In this document: positions 61,404 to 64,000 of the stretch, piece after piece
Layout of the letters: every line of letters begins with the position of its first letter
Numbering within the stretch: the stretch's first letter is position 1
Source: Methyloradius sp035460505
GTDB taxonomy: Bacteria > Pseudomonadota > Gammaproteobacteria > Burkholderiales > Methylophilaceae
Assembly: GCA_035460505.1 (NCBI GenBank)
Contig: DATHWP010000091.1
Location: 24,995-88,994, forward strand
Direction of reading: 5' to 3'
Length of the DNA: 64,000 nucleotides
Program-made: the position numbers and the translations under genes
The notes under the pieces: model-generated
Database searches by the model: none
The model's input: only the letters and a program-made list of their open reading frames with translations
Told to the model about the DNA's origin: nothing

Positions 61404-62183
61404 CTAGCCCCTGGAGTTTTTCATGAGCATAGGCGTGTAGTCGCAATCCACTTTACCCATCAGTTCGCGTGCTGTTTTCTGGTCACTGGCTTTATTCGAC
61501 ACTTGCCCAGCAACCACATTTTGCAAGTAAACGCCTTGCTGCGCTGTTGGCAGTTGCAGCACTTCAATGTAACGGCAGCGGCCATCTCGCATTTTTTCTA
61601 TCGCTGAATACATTTCTGCGGTATCGCCTGGGCTAGCCATGTTTGTGTCGATCTTTGCGCTTTGTGCCGAGTCTGCTTGAGCTTCTGTTATGGCGACTAT
61701 CTGGTTTGCCGCATTAGCGTGTTTTGCTTGGTAGCCAAGTAAAACGGCTGCGCCAAGCAGTACAAAAAAACTGGCGGCTAAACCATATTGAAATGGCTTA
61801 ATGTTCAAATAATGTTGAGTGGTTTGTAGCCAGCTAGGCTTACGCTGAACTTGTATTAAGGCGTCTGCTACTTGTTTTGCATGGCCTAAGGCATTGCTGG
61901 CTGGGTTGGCTTGCTGCTGAACCAGCGCATTGTTCGCCATGTGGTAAATCTGTTGTGCGAACAACTCTGGCGCTTGCAAGCCTGCTTTTTTGGCCTGTTG
62001 GTTCAGGTAGGCCAATAACTCAGTGCGTGCTGATAATGCATGTTCTGCTTCTGTATTCCCAACGAAATCCACTTGCGATTGCATTTCTGAAAGCACTTCA
62101 AAGACTGCAAGCAAGCTCTGCTCAGGCTTGTTTTCAGTAGCCTTTAGCTCATTCAAAAACCAGCTTGTATCAATCATGGACAT
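61404..62183 (-). CDS. Membrane protein of unknown function with TetR-ligand-domain-like N-terminus
   Basis: This is a 259-residue protein. Residues about 20-110 are helical and resemble the C-terminal ligand domain of TetR regulators ('LLAYLNQQAKKAGLQAPE', 'LFAQQIYHMANNALVQQQAN'); this is a visual impression, not an alignment. One membrane segment follows at about 133-152 ('YGLAASFFVLLGAAVLLGY'). A soluble region after it has two Cys residues ('GRCRYIEVLQL' and 'KVDCDYTPML'). The gene lies 18 bp after hemJ and is probably the last gene of the tlpA-hemJ operon. The function is unknown. Confidence 0.65.
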   Translation of the reverse strand: MSMIDTSWFLNELKATENKPEQSLLAVFEVLSEMQSQVDFVGNTEAEHALSARTELLAYLNQQAKKAGLQAPELFAQQIYHMANNALVQQQANPASNALGHAKQVADALIQVQRKPSWLQTTQHYLNIKPFQYGLAASFFVLLGAAVLLGYQAKHANAANQIVAITEAQADSAQSAKIDTNMASPGDTAEMYSAIEKMRDGRCRYIEVLQLPTAQQGVYLQNVVAGQVSNKASDQKTARELMGKVDCDYTPMLMKNSRG

Positions 62184-62201
62184 TTGATGCTAAATATCCG
62201 C

Positions 62202-62615
62202 CTAAAAAGGCTGAACCACAACCAATATCACAATGGCGATCAATGCGATGACTGGAATCTCATTAAACCAGCGGTAATACACATGGCTATGCTTGTTGCG
62301 ATCTTGTTTGAAATCCAGCAATAGTTTGCCGCAATAAATGTGGTAAATCACCAGTAGAGCTACTAGCGTCACTTTGGCATGTATCCATGCGCCGCTTGCC
62401 CCGTAGCCTAGCCAAAGCCACATGCCGAAGAATATCGTCAGCACCGCTCCTGGCGTCATGATGCCGTAAAACAGTTTGCGCTCCATGATTTTGAAGCGGG
62501 CTATGCTCGCAGCGTCGTCAGACATGCTGTGGTAAACAAACAGGCGTGGCAAATAAAACAGGCCAGCGAACCACGTCACCATAAAAATAATGTGCCAAGC
62601 TTTTATCCAGAGCAT
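62202..62615 (-). CDS. hemJ: Protoporphyrinogen IX oxidase HemJ
   Basis: This is a 137-residue protein with four membrane helices. The N-terminal 'AWHIIFMVTWFAGLFYLPRL' with conserved His, 'FVYHSM', and the later 'GAWIHAKVTLV' with conserved Lys match HemJ. HemJ oxidises protoporphyrinogen IX to protoporphyrin IX in haem synthesis. It starts 9 bp after the TlpA-like gene, so the two are probably cotranscribed. Confidence 0.9.
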   Translation of the reverse strand: MLWIKAWHIIFMVTWFAGLFYLPRLFVYHSMSDDAASIARFKIMERKLFYGIMTPGAVLTIFFGMWLWLGYGASGAWIHAKVTLVALLVIYHIYCGKLLLDFKQDRNKHSHVYYRWFNEIPVIALIAIVILVVVQPF

Positions 62616-62624
62616 TGTTTTCCC

Positions 62625-63161
62625 TTAACTGCCTTTTGCTGAGTTTGCCAATTGTGCATCCAGTAATTGATGCAAAGCGGTGAAGTTAATCTCACCTACG
62701 ATTTTACTAATGACACGCCCTTGTTGATCCAGAATGAAGCTGGTGGGTGTGACGCGAACATCTTGAAATTTGCTGGAAAGCGCGCCGCTATCGTCATGCG
62801 TGATGATGAAGGGCAAATTATTCTTCTTACTGTAATTTTTGACTTGATCGATTGGGTCATACGGCATGGAGACTGCCAATACCTCGAACCCTTGTGCCTG
62901 ATATTTTTCATGGGTTTTGATCAATTCCGGCATTTCTGAAATACAGCCAGGGCAGTCTGTCGCCCAGAAGTTGACGAGTACGATTTTGCCATCCAAGGCA
63001 GCAGTACTCATCTTTATACCATCAATCGTAGTAAAGCTGATGTCAGGCATTTTAGCTTTTTGCGTGAGAGAAAAAGCCAATGCCCCAATCAATATGATGA
63101 TCGCAACGGGCACGATAAATTTTTTCAAGCGACTGTTAAATGTTGTAGCAGTTGAATTCAT
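62625..63161 (-). CDS. TlpA-like membrane-anchored thioredoxin
   Basis: This is a 178-residue protein. A membrane anchor ('FIVPVAIIILIGALAFSL', about 15-32) precedes a thioredoxin fold facing the periplasm. The active site is CPGC in 'FWATDCPGCISEMPEL', with the cis-Pro segment 'VRVTPTSFILDQQGRV'. Relatives reduce disulfides for cytochrome c or oxidase assembly. It leads the operon with hemJ, which suggests a role in haem protein maturation (inference). Confidence 0.9.
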   Translation of the reverse strand: MNSTATTFNSRLKKFIVPVAIIILIGALAFSLTQKAKMPDISFTTIDGIKMSTAALDGKIVLVNFWATDCPGCISEMPELIKTHEKYQAQGFEVLAVSMPYDPIDQVKNYSKKNNLPFIITHDDSGALSSKFQDVRVTPTSFILDQQGRVISKIVGEINFTALHQLLDAQLANSAKGS

Positions 63162-63455
63162 GTGAGGCTGGGCTCTAAAAAAGGCAGAAATCTAAAATGG
63201 GCTGAAAATCGGCTCAAGCAAATGAATCAGACAAGTAAATATTGTGGTGCTTTTCAGGGGCTTTGTCATGCAAATAATGCGCTTTCATTATAGAACTTAA
63301 GCTTCTGGAATTAACTCTTAACTGGCACACAAAGACACGCAAAATAAATTGTGATAAAAGATTACAAATCTTCATATCAATAGCCACATCTGCAAAGGCG
63401 TTTTTAGTGCCTCATCAACATGATAGAATTACACCTTTAGCCCCGCAGTCTATTC
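63162..63455. other. 294-bp divergent intergenic region
   Basis: AT-rich region between the TlpA-like gene and the DUF3683 gene. It must hold both promoters. I see no credible coding frame, hairpin or operator here. Confidence 0.5.
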
Positions 63456-64000
63456 ATGATCGCTCAGCCAATGACTCTTGAAACCGCAACACCTCGCTTA
63501 CGCGAAATTCCTTACAACTACACTTCGTTCTCAGACCGTGAAATCGTCATAAGATTCCTTGGCGAAGAAGTCTGGTATGTATTGAATGAGTTGCGTGGTG
63601 AGCGCAAAACAGGCCGTTCTGCTCGCATGCTGTTTGAAGTGCTAGGCGACCTGTGGGTGGTGAGCCGTAATCCTTACTTGCAGGATGATTTGCTGCAGAA
63701 CAAAAAGCGCCGCAAAGCATTGATTGATGCGCTTTACCATCGCATCAAAGCGATTGAAGAGCGTAGCAGCGGCAATCCCAAAGTGTTGAAAATGGTGATT
63801 GCTGCGCGTCAGGCGGTTAATGAATTTGAAAACGACTTCCGCCTTACCGAAAACCTGCGCAAAAAAGCGCTGGCAAAGCTCGGCAAATATACCCGTAAAG
63901 ACAATATCCAGTTTGATGGTCTAGCGCGTGTTTCGCACGTGACCGACGCTACCGACTGGCGCGTTGAATACCCATTTGTGGTGATCAACCCAGATACCGA
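63456..64000 (+). CDS. DUF3683/FAD-binding oxidoreductase, N-terminal part (3' end outside window)
   Basis: The frame runs open from the ATG at 63456 to the window end (181 codons seen); an in-frame ATG at 63471 is the alternative start. The N-terminus 'LREIPYNYTSFSDREIVIRF' and 'DLWVVSRNPYLQDDLL' match the DUF3683 region at the start of very large FAD/FMN oxidoreductases of betaproteobacteria, which also contain Fe-S and cysteine-rich domains. These are distant relatives of D-lactate dehydrogenases. Only the N-terminal domain is visible, so the activity cannot be judged. Confidence 0.85.
   Translation, partial: MIAQPMTLETATPRLREIPYNYTSFSDREIVIRFLGEEVWYVLNELRGERKTGRSARMLFEVLGDLWVVSRNPYLQDDLLQNKKRRKALIDALYHRIKAIEERSSGNPKVLKMVIAARQAVNEFENDFRLTENLRKKALAKLGKYTRKDNIQFDGLARVSHVTDATDWRVEYPFVVINPDT

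Noticed and set aside
1..64000. CRISPR array, insertion sequence, prophage or integron
   Set aside because: I saw no regularly spaced repeats, no transposase or integrase, and no terminal inverted repeats with target duplications anywhere in the window.

Overview
The window reads as ordinary chromosome of a betaproteobacterium, most likely a methylotroph-type member of the Methylophilaceae (Methylotenera/Methylophilus-like). This rests on inference from gene content: a PQQ-type sorbosone dehydrogenase, a DUF3683 FAD oxidoreductase, an 85-residue IF-1, OlsBA-type ornithine-lipid genes, an ArsR/ArsC/Acr3 set, and a base composition that looks to be in the high 40s % GC. Coding density is high. 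I see no insertion sequence, integrase, phage block, CRISPR array or rRNA operon. Two tRNA genes are present: Leu(CAA) and Arg(CCG).

Region 1 (1-18.4 kb) holds two paralogous copies of the poorly understood circularly permuted ATP-grasp / alpha-E / transglutaminase gene system. The first copy (1-4.0 kb, + strand) has a split ATP-grasp gene (5' end cut off by the window) and an alpha-E gene. These are followed by a possible 55-residue ORF, a VOC-fold dioxygenase-like gene and the proteasome-like peptidase Anbu. The second copy (11.4-18.4 kb, - strand) has a transglutaminase, an ATP-grasp::alpha-E fusion and a 1098-residue transglutaminase/DUF2126 protein. Between them lie two exported beta-propeller genes and a phosphorelay operon: a multi-PAS/GAF histidine kinase, a stand-alone receiver, and a REC-GGDEF-EAL protein.

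Region 2 (18.5-33.6 kb) is mainly housekeeping. It contains a DinG/YoaA helicase, a beta-hydroxyacid dehydrogenase, tsaB-rimI-UDG4, proS, a lytic transglycosylase, queA, tRNA-Leu, a divergent arsenic locus with a perfect inverted-repeat operator, a lipocalin, a cold-shock protein and infA. Most convergent gene ends carry clear hairpin terminators.

Region 3 (34.5-46.5 kb) is a complete nitrate assimilation locus. A sigma-54-type promoter precedes an ANTAR regulator (NasT-like). Next comes a leader RNA with two hairpins whose hexaloops have A at position 1 and G at position 4, then a strong terminator hairpin, then nrtA-nrtB-nrtD, an outer-membrane porin, cobA/SUMT (siroheme), nirB, nirD and nasA. 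The logic suggested is antitermination: the ANTAR protein binds the two hexaloops and lets transcription through into uptake (porin, ABC importer) and reduction (NasA, NirBD).

Region 4 (46.5-64 kb) contains divergent metR/metE, a coiled-coil FlxA-like protein, a 17-cysteine copper-storage-type four-helix protein with a UBP zinc-finger protein, a small winged-helix-like protein, a luciferase-like monooxygenase, an exported beta-helix protein and tRNA-Arg. It continues with a membrane-anchored diheme cytochrome c, apaH, olsA/olsB, a glycine-zipper lipoprotein, a PfkB-family kinase, a TetR regulator with a candidate operator, a membrane protein of unknown role, hemJ, a TlpA-like thioredoxin, and the 5' part of a DUF3683 FAD oxidoreductase.
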